A stretch of 64,000 nt of DNA, taken from Apoda limacodes. Lineage: Eukaryota > Arthropoda > Insecta > Lepidoptera > Limacodidae. The translations under genes and the position numbers were made by a program. Below, one piece after another: positions 31,907 to 42,424 of the stretch (its first letter is position 1; each line of letters starts with the position of its first letter). A model generated the notes under the pieces. It searched no databases. It was not told the origin of the DNA and saw nothing but the letters and a program-made list of their open reading frames with translations. Location: NCBI GenBank assembly GCA_946406115.1, contig OX291543.1:33630815-33694814 (forward strand). Direction: 5' to 3'.

Positions 31907-32794
31907 CTTTCACATTCAACGTGTGATTGTCCGATAAAAACTGAAGGACCTCCTTCAGATAGTGATCTGCACCCTTGAAGTTTGTGCCACAGTCCGAGCG
32001 AATTAAATGAGGGAGACCACGCCGACTGACAAACCGCGACAGGCATGCGACAAAGACCTCCGTAGACAAGGCTGAAACGAGCTCCAGATGCACAGCCTTG
32101 GAAGACAAACAGACGAAGACGCTTAAATAGGCCTTAACCAGTCTGGCATTGCGAACACTTGACGTCTTCACCAAAAACAGAACCGCGAAATCCAACCCAA
32201 CCTTAGCGAAAGGTCGAGCAGGCCGGACACGATCGGACGGCAAGTCACCCATTTGTGGCTGAGTCAAGGTTCCCTTCAACCTATAACAAGGGATAAATTT
32301 AAAAATGACACTTCAAGCTGCTCGTCTGGCGGACAAAATCCAAAATTCTCGCTGCAGACAAGCCAGCAATGCGTTGAGACCAGCATGACAGTTCCTAACA
32401 TGGCGGTCCCTGATCAGAAATCAACAAAATGACCGCTCTTGGGCAACAAAAGAGGATGCCGAGCCCCATAGGGCAATTCTGAGTTACGAAGCCTACCACC
32501 AACTCGCAAAAACTTTGACTCGTCTAGGAACAAATTAAGACGAACAAGACTTCCCCGCAATTTCCCGTTCTCTGAACGGAGAAGACGAATTTCCTTGTCA
32601 AATGACTGGGCCTGTACCAGTCGAACACAGGTGAGGAGAGCATCCTGATGCTCTTCAGGAGACAAGACTGAAGACGTCCTTGGCTGTGACCTGTTCCGTA
32701 AGTTGTGGAGAAACCTCTTGATCCAACCGGTGACACCAACGAGCTTGTTGAGAGAACTGAACCGATTAAGCAAGAAGTTCGGTGAAGTGTCCAC
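31907..32794 (-). pseudogene. BEL/Pao integrase, C-truncated
   Basis: The 32794-32414 part holds 'KFLRVGGRLRNSELPYGARH' and 'PLLLPKSGHFVDF', the lead-in to the integrase zinc domain. The following 130 bases are frameshifted. The 32279-31907 part has 'LTQPQMGDLPSDRVRPARPF', 'VGLDFAVLF' (first catalytic Asp), 'KAVHLELVSALSTEVFVACL' and 'IRSDCGTNFKGA' (second Asp). The catalytic Glu region is missing: the frame runs into an unrelated repeat after 'DNHTLNVKV'. Confidence 0.9.
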
Positions 32795-32797
32795 AGT

Positions 32798-33606
32798 CTA
32801 CTCAACAGCAAAGACCTTTAACCCCGGCAGAGAGTCAACAAACTTCACAATTTTGTGAGTCCAAGTGTCTTCAGGAGAGGCCAGCCAGTCAGGACCCCAC
32901 CAGAGTGGGTGATTCATGATTGGCGAGGCAATCAGGTGCCGTGAAGCGCAATCTAAGGGCTTCAAGGACCCTGGCACGTGACGCCAATCCAGAGACACCG
33001 CAGAAGACTGGATTTGGGAGACGCGATTGGCTACGAAGGTCTCTAGGGCATGAAGGGACGCCTTAAGCCAAGACAAAACGATTTTAAACAAAACGGGGTA
33101 AGATCGACCGAGGCTGTCTGTCCATACTGTGACGGAGTCAAATTGGACCCATTGACCCAAGGTGGAGAAGACATGGTTCCGAAGTCGAGTCAGCAATGCA
33201 GCTCCTGATATCTCCAGCTTGGGGATCGTCAACTTGGTCCGCAAAGGTGCAACCTTACTCTTTGCGACCACCAGACTGACGCGGACATGACCATTGCTGT
33301 CAACGGTGCGGAGATAGACCACAGCCGCATAACCGGATTCCGAAGCGTCAGAGAACTGACCCGATAACGACCTGGGGGTAAGATGGACCGAGGGACGGAG
33401 ACATGTTGAAGGTCCGAAAGTGTCTCATAAAATCGTAGCCAATAAGACAACAAGTCTCCGGTCAACGGGGTATCCCAGTCGAGACCAGGAATCCAGAGCC
33501 CCTGTAGGAAACATTTGGCCCAAAAGACTACAGGAGCCACCCAACTATTGGGATCAAAGACACGCGCTACTGTGGACAGAACCATCCTTTTAGTCCACCT
33601 CTTCAT
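32798..33606 (-). pseudogene. BEL/Pao post-RT and RNase H region
   Basis: 33606-33229 shows 'TKRMVLSTVARVFDPNSWVA' and 'WAKCFLQGLW', the strongly conserved Pao region after RT. In a second, overlapping frame 33322-32798 shows 'KSKVAPLRTKLTIPKLEISG', 'AALLTRLRNHV', 'VTVWTDSLGRSYPVLF' (an RNase H-like Asp) and 'VSLDWRHVPGSLKPLDCASR', followed by 'WWGPDWLASPEDTW'. One frameshift lies near 33.3 kb. Confidence 0.88.
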
Positions 33607-33799
33607 GGTGGAGTGAAGATATCCTGAACTGGCTGATATTGAACTCGGAGGACCGCGATGGAGTCAGGATTCTGGAAGAGATGGGGCTCCTGCTGATGTT
33701 CTGACGATAAGTCTTCCAAGACTGCAGATGAATTAGAAATCCATTACCTCAGTTCGTAACCACCTGCCCGTAACAAGCCGATTAGCTCATACCTCAAGA

Positions 33800-35127
33800 C
33801 TAACCTGTACAAATATCGTCTACGTAAGCGTCAGAAGGGAAGACAGCAGCTGCGCGTGGGAAATTCAGACGCTCACGATCAGCCAAGTATAGCAACGAGC
33901 GAATTGCTATAAACGGGCTCGACTTTAGCCTGTAGGTATTGGTGTTCAGCTCATAAACAACCAATGGAGAGGCCGGATCCTCTCTCCACAAAATGAGCTG
34001 AAACTGCCTATCTTCTAGGTGTATCATGACCTGACGGAACATCATTTTAATGTCAGCCACAAATACAACCTGGTGGCGAAGAAAACCAGTCAAGATGTCC
34101 GAGATGTCTACCTGAAGCTTGGGTCCCGACATCAGGCAGTCGTTCAAGGATACACCCGAAGATGTAGGTGCCGAACCATCGAACACCACCCGTATCTTAC
34201 CATTTTTATAGACGGCGTGATGTGGAACAAAATAATGTTCGTTGCCTTCCAACTCGAACTGCGAAACCGACATGTGGCCTAGAGATTCGTATTCGCGCAT
34301 AAAATCCACGTATTTTGTGTGGAATTCTTTATCACGACGCATCCGACGCTCCATGGATAATAACCTTTTTTCGGCTATTTTCCAGGAGTCACCCAGGCGC
34401 GGACGAGGGGATAAGAAAGGTAGTCGAGTAAAAAACCGGCCAGAATTTAGACGACCCGTATTAAATATGACTCGCACTCGTCATCGACTGGTCGAGTCCG
34501 TGACGCCGGAGGGGGCTCTTCAATTTCCCAAAAACGCTGAAGGGAGTCAACGAGCGAGAGTCCCACCTGCACCGACGAATTCGTAGATGCCTGAGCGGCG
34601 AGAGAATGTGTTGGGCCCATAATAACAGATCCGAGATTAGTCGGAACAACGACCAACCCACCTGGCTGGAGTAACATAGCCTTGTCCAATCCAAGCAACC
34701 CAAGGACATCAGCGCCAAGCAGAAGTTCCACAGGACCAGGTAGGTGGAACCTTTCATCGGCCAACTGCAGACCGGACGAGAGATCCAGCACGTCCGTCGG
34801 CAGGGGCACCTGAGGGTGATGACCTAAATTATCCCTCAGGACAACAGCTCCTAGTTGATACCGCATACTAGGGTGGAGCAAGGAGGAAAAGGAAAACGAG
34901 ACTGTACCCACAACGTTGTCCACCTGTAGACCTCCTACTCTAGAAATCCCATGACTCCGCGAACTTACCTGGAGACGCTTCACCAGCCACAGCGACATGA
35001 GACACCCCAGTGCGCTGAAAATGGCGCGCACAACTACACCAGGTCCGCGCGGTGAATGGACTAGAACCTGCGCGGTGGGAAAAACAGTTGTGACAGGTGG
35101 TGGAGAGACTGGTGAAGCGGCTGCCAC
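33800..35127 (-). pseudogene. BEL/Pao protease and reverse transcriptase
   Basis: 35127-34447: an aspartic-protease-like segment with 'TAQVLVHSPRGPGVVVRAIF' and 'LLGADVLGLLGL', then 'SLQRFWEIEEPP', the usual lead-in to Pao RT. Where related proteases have the catalytic Asp after this Ile/Leu-Phe region I read 'FSALGC', so the Asp appears lost. 34477-33800 (overlapping frame): 'EHYFVPHHAVYKNGKIRVVF', 'DGSAPTSSGVSLNDCLMSGP', 'VVFVADIKMMFRQVMIH' (motif A Asp) and 'FPSDAYVDDICTG' (motif C). A frameshift separates the two, and sequence after YVDD is missing. Confidence 0.92.
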
Positions 35128-35364
35128 AAGTCAACGGGCGTTGGCCCGACCCGAGCGCCGTACTTGGCTCCGTACGGCTACGGTATGCGTACGTATAAGC
35201 ATACGGGTCCCACGCGGGCATAAGTGGCTGCCAAGACGCACGTGCCATCAACGGCGCGCGATAGCCACCCGATCCCGCCCTCAACTCGCGACTAACGCGA
35301 GGACGCTCTGCGATAGGGAGGGGCAGAGGCTCATACTCCACGTAATGTGCCCGTTCCGCAATAC

Positions 35365-36695
35365 CTACCTGAGCGGAAGGGGCCCGTGAGGGTGATGACC
35401 GACGACCATCCCGTGGGCTCGACCGCGGTGAGCGGGGCGGGGAAGGTCGATGTCGCACTGGAGACGGGGGCGATTGGGTTCGATTCGACGGCGACGAACC
35501 CCGCCCGTGCGAGCCGTAGACACACGTCCATGGCCCGTCCGAGGACCATCCTCTTGGATGGGCATACATAAGTCCGGGTGGTGACCCCCACCACACTTTA
35601 AACAAGGTCGCGGCTGTCGACAGTCCTTGGCTAGATGCTCCCCCAAACAATAGTAGCATAGGCCTAGCCTACGTGTCAAAAACCGTTTTCGGGCCACCCC
35701 AGATTTTCTGAACTGGTGGCAATCCAGCATGGTGTGTCCCGGTTCATAACACACCCCACACCGTTCAGTCCGTTCAATTGTCAAAATTCTGGGGGGCCGA
35801 AACGACCCGGTACCTCGCGATGTCCCGGGATGAGGTTGTTGACGGGGTCCAGACGGGGCCAAAAATCGTGACGGTCCCGATTGTGGCTCGGCGGGTAAAT
35901 TTTCGAGCTTCCTACTTTGATTCTCCAAAAATGACACTAAAGTGTTGAAATGTGACGCCGAGTCACCTCCGTGCAACTGTTCGAAACGAGCCCTGACGTC
36001 ATTGGGCAATTTATTTAAAACAATATGCAACAATAAAAACGACCACTCTTATACAGGGAATTTTAGGCCTCTTAACGCATTCGTCGCTACCAAAATAGGG
36101 TTAAGCAGGTCCGACCGCAGCTGGTTAACTGAAGACAGTTGAGAAATACTTAAAATGGCAGCTACATGTGTATCCGCAATGCGACGGTTATTTTAGTAAC
36201 GCTTCACTAACAACTCCCTGGCAATACTGTAGTTGACAGCGGTGATGTCCAAATATTTCACTAAACAGAGGGGCTCATCCCTGATAGACGTTAAAAGGTA
36301 ACTTAATTTTTGTGAGTCAGATAAGTCAGTCCGTCGGTGCACAATGCTATCAAAAAGTGTGATAATATTAGTCCACTCATCCAATGATCCGCTAAAATGA
36401 GGAATATCCAAAGTTGGCAAACGTTCGTTGCATTTTTGTTCCGAAACCTCCTTCCTACTTGCCAGCTGCGGGCTAGTCTCTAATGTCGACACAGCCTCGT
36501 TAACCTCGTCCACTACTGACATACAAAAGTCATAGTCAGAATTTGCCGCCTTTAGGATAGTTTCGTCATCCGTTAACGATAAGGGACCCTGGTATGCCTT
36601 ATCCAGCTCGCTGACTCTTGTCGGTAACTGTCCCGCTCTTTGCTTTAATGCAAACGTCCGATCCTCCCGTTTAACGATCCCTAAAGCACCTGAAA
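35365..36695 (-). pseudogene. BEL/Pao gag with zinc knuckles
   Basis: One frame runs from about 36695 to 35365, broken by in-frame TAA stops near 36191 and 36048. The N-terminal part has 'LPTRVSELDKAYQG' and 'CMSVVDEVNEAV', then 'LPTLDIPHFSGSLDEWTNII' and 'LSYLLTSIRDEP', the capsid region typical of Pao gag. The C-terminal part has 'CGVCYEPGHTMLDCHQF' and 'LCYYCLGEHLAKDC' with 'CLKCGGGHHPDLC': cysteine-histidine knuckles that bind element RNA. The tail after the last knuckle is frameshifted. Confidence 0.92.
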
Positions 36696-36700
36696 ACCAT

Positions 36701-37907
36701 CGTGTCAGATTGGTTATTATACGTCATGTTATATAATTAAATTCCCACAAAAAAAAAAAAACAATCCAAAAACTAAATCAGACACACAAACAAACAACTC
36801 TGTTCGTTATATACACAGTTTGTTACAGCAACCAAGTTACTATATAAACCACAAAAAAACCCAACTACAATGTACAAAACCCTGACTACACAATTACACA
36901 AATAAATATGTTATCTTGCAATCCGTAATTACAAATATAACACACAGTAGAATATCGAAGTCTATTTTTATTTCGAACAAAAAATAAAAATGTTATTATC
37001 AGGAAAGTCGAAAAAAATTATACATGATGAATGCTATCACGACTTAATGCCATGGAAAATGCAAAAAAGGCTTCATTGTTTTCGGAAACTATTTGTTACT
37101 CTGTGATCTTTTTTTTTTTTGAATCACAATGTATGAGAGTATATAAAGTAGTGTATGAAACTGCACAAAACTAGGTAGTAAAATACTCGTGTGATAATAT
37201 TAAAAACCTCAGTTTTAACTAATATGTCATATTCATTAGTTTTGTCTATTTACGACTTTATGTCCCAATCAGACATCCGCGAACAAAGTGGGATATCAAG
37301 ATATTATAGTAAAACTGAAAATGAAAAATGAGTATTGTGTTAGAAATAAAATCTATGGTTACTATTGAATTATAAGTAAATAGAGCCAAAGGCATGTACT
37401 AGTGTATAATGGAACATGTGCTGACTTTTAGCAAGTGAGCTCTATTTAACATAGGTACCGTCTCCCGTTGTTGAATTTAAAAGTAACTTAACTAAAGTTG
37501 GCGGCTGTCCAAGGAACCTGTAATTCACTTTGCGTTTACAAATTGCACAGTCTATTGAAAAATGCTTTGAATTTTGAAAGTATTATTTATTTACCAAATA
37601 GGTTCGTGCTATGGCTCTTGTACTTTAAAAATAATTAGTGTATTTTAATCTGATTTTCTTTAACAGCTTCTCTTGCTTGCTTGCTACTGCATCTTCTTAA
37701 ACTCTCCAATTCCTGTAGCTAGGTTATAGTTCGTCTACGGAGAATTCGGATTTCTATGAGAACTTTTTTCCAAAATAGGGAGTAGTTATATTGTCCTTCT
37801 CCGTCACTTCAACTGTCTCTCCGCCAAATTTCAGCACAATTGGATGTTCCGTTGTGACGTGACGGTAGGATAAAAAAACACATTAACTTCAGTTTATATA
37901 TATAGGT
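36701..37907. other. No gene; possible remains of the BEL 5' end
   Basis: If the BEL 5' LTR and primer-binding site survive they should be here on minus, but without a second LTR they cannot be recognised. The rest is AT-rich and featureless. Confidence 0.45.
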
Positions 37908-39828
37908 CTTGCAGAGAAGCTGAAATTCTTAAGCAAACTGCGTATGAGGCTTGGACCACGGCTCGTCATAATAAGGATCCGAATATTTCTGAGTTAAAAC
38001 GCAAATTAAATGCTGCCTCGAGGTTCAGTAAGAACGCAACTGCCAGAGCAAAATTCCAATTCATCGGCAAAATAGGTGGGCGACTTGCGAGCTATCCTTC
38101 TGGGAGTCGTGCTTTCTGGTCGCTTGCTAAAGCTGCCGAGGGGAACTTCTGCCAGTCGTAGTTACCACCACTGCGAAAGACCGATGTTGACTTGGCCCAC
38201 AGTGCAAAAGAGAAACCCGATCTATTGGGCAGTCTCTTTGCCTCTAACACGAATGTGAACGACGAAGGCGCTGTACCACCTACTTTACCGTGGTGCAGTA
38301 AGACGATGCCGGAAATCTCTATAACACAGCGCAAGGTCCGGCGGGCGTTGCTTTCCCTAGACGTTCATAAGTCGAGTGGGCCAGACGGCATACCACACTA
38401 GGCAATTTCCGTCTTCATGGAAGACTGCGAATGTGCACCCGGTGCCCAAAAAGGGCGATAGATCAGATCCATCGAATTACAGGCCTATCGCTATAACCTC
38501 TCTCCTCTCCAAGGTGATGGAGCGTGTGATCAACACACAGCTTCTAAGATACCTAGAAGTACACGACCTGATCAGTGAACGTCAATATGGCTTTCGCCAC
38601 GGTCGCTCAACTGGTGACCTTCTAGTGTATCTCACACACCGATGGGCACTAGACATTGAGAGTCAGGGGGAGGCATTGGCATGTAGCCTAGACATAGCGA
38701 AGGCGTTCGATCGGGTCTGGCACCGGGGTCTTCTATCGAAGTTGCCATCTTACGGAGTGCCCGAGGGTTTGTGCAAATGGATGGCTAGCTTTTAGTCCAG
38801 CAGACGCATACGAGCCGTAGTTGACGGTAGTTGCTCTGATAGCATGGACATTAATGCTGGTGTCCCGCAAGGCTCTGTGCTGTCTCCTACGCTGTTTCTA
38901 CTGCACATAAATGATATGTTGGACATCAACAACATACATTGCTATGCAGATGACAGTACTGGAGACGCTTATTACACAGGCCGTGCAAGCATCCCACGTT
39001 CCGTTGTGGAGGAAAAGCGTGAAGAACTTGTGTCTCAAATCGAGATCGGTCTGTCCAAGGTCTCTGACTGGGGGCGGGAAAACTTGGTCCGATTCAACCC
39101 TTCAAACACACAAGTCTGCGCGTTCACCGCTAAGAAAACTCCATTCACTGTAGTCCCACAATTCCAGAACACTCCCCTCTCCATCTCCAAGAGCATTGGG
39201 ATCCTTGGCGTTGACATCTCCAGCGATGTTCAGTTTCGAGATCATTTGCTAGACAAGGTAAAGCTGGCGTCCATAAAACTTGGTGTACTCAACAGAGCGA
39301 AGCAGTACTTCATGTCGGGGCAAAGGTTGCTACTTTACAAGTCGCAAGTCCGGCCCCATATGGAGTACTGCTACCATCTCTGGGCGGGTGCACCCGGATA
39401 CCAGCTTGGCCCTTTTGACTCGGTTCAACGACGGGCTGGGAGAATTGTCGACGATCCCAAACTCACTTGCGGTATCGAGCCCTTAAGTCTGAGGAGAAAC
39501 TTTGCCTCCCTGTGTGTGTTCTACCGCTTGTACAATGGATTCTGTTCTGAGGAATTGTTTGAAATGTTGCCCACGGCTACTGTCTACCATCGCAACGCTC
39601 GCCATCGACAGAGAATTCATTCTCACACTTTGGAACTGAAATGGTCGCGTACAGTGCGGTTTCAGAGAAACTTCCTCCCGCAAACGCTTGGGTTGTGGAA
39701 TGAGCTCCCTGCCAAGGTTTTCTCTAAGGACTACAGTATGGGGTTTTTCAAAAAAGAAGTTATTAGATTTCTGAAGGGTCGGCAACGCGCAAATGATGCC
39801 CCTGGTGTTGCAAGCGTCCATAGGTTAC
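37908..39828 (+). mobile_element. LINE-A, 5'-truncated pol with few lesions
   Basis: Carries the endonuclease-RT linker and the whole RT and C-terminal region of a jockey/CR1-superfamily LINE. It begins within pol at 'REAEILKQTAYEAW' and stops just after the last codons, lacking the 3' tail seen in the copies at 50.8 and 52.4 kb. Its 3' end is joined directly to gypsy integrase sequence. Other fragments of the family lie near 10.2 (-), 16.4, 22.5 (-), 30.0, 50.1-50.8 and 52.2-52.5 kb. Confidence 0.9.
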
Positions 39829-39839
39829 CTGCAAGGTAA
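37910..39839 (+). pseudogene. LINE-A reverse transcriptase and C-terminal region
   Basis: 37910-38401 is one frame (with a TAG at 38159-38161) ending 'VRRALLSLDVHKSSGPDGIP'. About 25 residues expected next seem deleted, and the frame changes. 38402-39839 is then a single frame broken only by a TAG at 38793-38795. RT motifs: 'QYGFRHGRSTGDLLVYLTH', 'LACSLDIAKAFDRVWHRGL' (motif A), 'GVPQGSVLSPTLFLLHIND' (motif B), 'HCYADDSTGDAYYTG' (motif C). The C-terminal part has 'LLLYKSQVRPHMEYCYHLWA' and 'RNFLPQTLGLWNELP', then 'FLKGRQRAND'. The last residues read into the gypsy junction. Inactive, but little decayed. Confidence 0.93.
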
Positions 39840-40490
39840 TGGTTTGGTAGAGAGGTTTCATCGGCACTTGAAAGCTGCGATCACGTGTCTTGCGAAGAGT
39901 AGTTAAACTGAGTCCCTTCCGTTAGTTTTGTTGGGTATCAGAACACCTTTAAGGAGGATCTACAGGCTTCCTTTGCTGAGTTGTTATACGAGGAGACTCT
40001 CCGCCTGCCCGGAGAATTTTTTGAGCGTAACGCGGACTCTACATTTGTCAGTGTTTCAGATTACGCTGATCGCTTGCGGTCTTTTGCCGCCAATCTGCAG
40101 CCATCTCCAGAATCACGCCACTCCACGTCAAAAATATTTATATTCCAGGATTTAGCCACCAGCGACCATGTATTTCTTAGGGAAGACGCGTCGCATGGCT
40201 CGTTTTGTCCAGCATATTCAAGGCCGCATAAAGTTATCGAGAGAGGTGATAAGACTTTCAAAATTTTGCTGAAAAATCGTCAAGTCACGGTGTCAATAGA
40301 TCGGTTGAAGCCAGCATACACACTGGCTGACTCTCACGCATCATTTCCTCGTCCTCATGTACATAACGCACCATTCTCACCTGCCTCATACATTACATCA
40401 TACTCCCGCACACTCACCCTCCGGCCCAGACCCCGCCGGTTTTCCAGAGAGTACAACCCGCAGTGGTCGTCATGTGCGCCCTCCTGATTA
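39829..40490 (+). pseudogene. Ty3/gypsy integrase C-terminal part
   Basis: Starts abruptly with 'NGLVERFHRHLKAAITCLAK' (end of the integrase core, with the catalytic Glu in VERF). A frameshifted 'LPLVLLGIRTP' and 'LYEETLRLPGEFF' follow, then 'VFLREDASHGSFCPAYSRPH' and 'KVIERGDKTFKILLKN', 'RQVTVSIDRLKPAY'. The last blocks are the C-terminal integrase domain of Ty3/gypsy pol. The frame ends at 40487 just before a polypurine tract. Everything upstream (gag to most of integrase) is absent, replaced by LINE-A. Confidence 0.92.
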
Positions 40491-40512
40491 TTATCGCCCT
40501 TAGCCGGTCTCT

Positions 40513-40524
40513 GGGGGAGGGGAG
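40513..40524 (+). other. Polypurine tract of the gypsy element
   Basis: 'gggggaggggag' immediately follows pol and precedes a sequence starting with TG. This is the expected place for plus-strand priming during reverse transcription of an LTR element. Confidence 0.8.
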
Positions 40525-40813
40525 TGATGTGGGCAACGGCCCGCATTGTAAATACTTTTTTATAGAGTCGCTGGACGGACTGGCAAGTAATAATTGTCAT
40601 CCTTCGCGCGCATGCGTGAAGAAGAAAATCAAGTAGGCCGGATCGAGTAAAATATAAAATAAGTGTGAATTAGTGTGTAAAATGTATATAAATCTTACTC
40701 TACATAAAGTAAATAGTGTACTACAAAATTTTGTGTATATAGTGCATAAAACTGTGTGAATAAATTGTGTAAATAGACTTCTATGTTTTCTTCTGGGTGA
40801 GTTAGTATTACCA
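40525..40813 (+). repeat. Gypsy 3' LTR (end estimated)
   Basis: Starts 'tgatgtgggcaacggcc' after the polypurine tract and plausibly ends at 'ttacca' (40813). There minus-strand R1-like coding sequence begins, so the LTR seems to sit inside that LINE. With only one LTR present the right boundary is an estimate. Confidence 0.65.
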
Positions 40814-41460
40814 TGATGCCACACTGTCACGTAACCACGTTTTGAGTTGGGTGCCGATACCATGGCAACAATTGATTCGGGTCCCATTATTTTAGTGCCC
40901 GATCTTCCCTTTGCCAACTGATCCGCCACATCAGTGCCTAGAGACCACTATAACCACGTATTCATTGAAGAGTTACCCGATTCTTTAATGTAATTTTTTG
41001 TAGTTCACTGTGACACTTCAGGATTAGTGCGCTATTGATGCAATTGTTATTGAGAGCTTTTAGCACAGCGGCGCTGTCGTAAATTTTGTGTATCGATGCA
41101 TCGCTTATGTCCCTAGACAGGATCGATGTTGCAACTCGGGTCATCCCAACACATTCTGCCTGGAAGATGGTGTGGAGTGCACTTAAGCTCGTTGATATGT
41201 TGATGTTCAAGTCATGGTATATTACTCCTGCTCCCGCCCCAGACTCTGTTTTAGAGCCTTCGGTAAAGATCCTAACTTTATAAATGCAAGTGCTATCCTT
41301 TTCTTCCTCATGAAGCTGGATATAGTATCTTTTGTCGAAGACAAAGGTTTTTGGGATGATGTCACATGTCACCTTTATCTTTGGAAGCTCGTTGCCAACT
41401 GCTTCTTCGAGACGTGCATGAGTGATTCTGTTGTCTCGCTTCCAGAGTCCTACTTTCATA
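40814..41460 (-). pseudogene. R1/I-type LINE RNase H region
   Basis: 41460-40962 encodes 'CIYKVRIFTEGSKTESGAGA', 'LSALHTIFQAECVGMTRVA' and 'KIYDSAAVLKALN', then in shifted frames 'GTDVADQLAKGRSGTKIMGP' down to about 40830. These are RNase H core strands of R1/I-like LINE pol proteins, which remove RNA from RNA:DNA hybrids. The first catalytic Asp (usual TDGS) is Glu here (TEGS), while the Glu of QAEC and the Asp of YDS and DVAD remain. The RT part is not found upstream, and the 3' side is interrupted by the gypsy LTR. Confidence 0.88.
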
Positions 41461-41724
41461 GGGCATATGGCTGCAGCAGCAGATTCTTGTTGTACAACAA
41501 CGTGAAATGCCTCAGTTTTTTTAACTTGTTTCCCTCATTATCATTAAGGCAAAGGTATTTTTCTTTATTTTTTATTGCGACAAGGGTGACGATTTTAACT
41601 GTTTAATGTGTTTCTTTTATTTAGTCTAAGTTTTTGAGATACCCTTGCTCATAGGTCTTGATTGGAGGATCCTCCTTGGAGTGAACCATACAGTCACTCT
41701 GTTGTTTTTGTAGTACTTTATAAA
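41461..41724 (-). other. Junction region, no frame recognised
   Basis: Lies between the R1-like RNase H and LINE-B. It may be non-coding sequence of either element; no motif was recognised. Confidence 0.4.
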
Positions 41725-41876
41725 CTTTGTTTTTAATTTTATATCATTTTTTTATTTGTCAATTTGTTTTATTAGGTTTAGATGGATTAAGGTTAAAATC
41801 AGGTTAATTGTTGGATTAACCTTATTTTAGTGAGAATATAAAACTGACTTCTCTTCACTCGTGAGGTATGTAGATG

Positions 41877-42424
41877 TTAGCTATAGAAGCTATGTATATA
41901 TAAACTAGACGTGGCATAATTGTTGTTTGTCTCTATTTTAAAAGTGCTGGCAATGTGATGTCCAGGCCAGCAGATTGGAAAGGGTTGGATTGGAAGCCAT
42001 TTTAGCTTAGACCTAAAACAGGAAACGTAATCAAATTTACGAAGGCCAAAGATAAATCGAATACACAAGTTTTGTAGACGTTCTAATTTGTCTAAATGTT
42101 CTTCATTGGCATCTAAATAAGGATTGGGCAAGAGTAACTTTGGTGTCAAATAAAAGAAAATTATGTAAGCGTTTGAGGGAATGAAAACTAAAATGTACCT
42201 TTCGACTTATGTCGTTGATATGGTTAGACCAGGATAAGTGGCTATCAAATGTCACCCCTGGATTTTTACTACATCTGTATAAATAATAGGTACATTATCA
42301 TAAACTATTTGTGGAATAATATAGTGAGAGATTAGATTACACATGTACCTACTACCAATAATAATTGCCTGCGATTTTACTGGATTAACCACTAGTCCAA
42401 AGATTTAGCCCACTCAGAAATTTT
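41877..42424 (-). pseudogene. LINE-B copy 2, RT thumb and C-terminal region
   Basis: Fragmented over frames. Just after the RT stop, minus frames read 'KISEWAKSLD' and 'GLVVNPVKSQAIIIG', the usual sequence after YADD in these proteins. Further down, the open stretch 42149-41877 gives 'EEHLDKLERLQNLCIRFIFG' and 'LRKFDYVSCFRSKLKWLPI', equivalent to the block at the start of 1898-1449. The final 'RLWN...IR' part is lost or scrambled. Confidence 0.8.

Larger units (their letters stand above)
31907..36700 (-). mobile_element. BEL/Pao LTR retrotransposon, decayed internal region
   Basis: On the minus strand the order is gag with zinc knuckles, protease, RT, RNase H-like region, integrase zinc domain and integrase core, the BEL/Pao order. 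The region is richer in GC than its surroundings. The integrase is truncated at about 31907 by another repeat and no LTR pair was found. Stops, frameshifts and a deletion after the RT YVDD motif show it is dead. Such elements make virus-like particles in the cytoplasm and integrate DNA copies; this one is a fossil. Confidence 0.93.

Noticed and set aside
34997..35571. Plus-strand open frames of up to 130 codons in the 35-kb region
   Set aside because: They are antisense shadows of the GC-rich BEL gag/protease region on minus.
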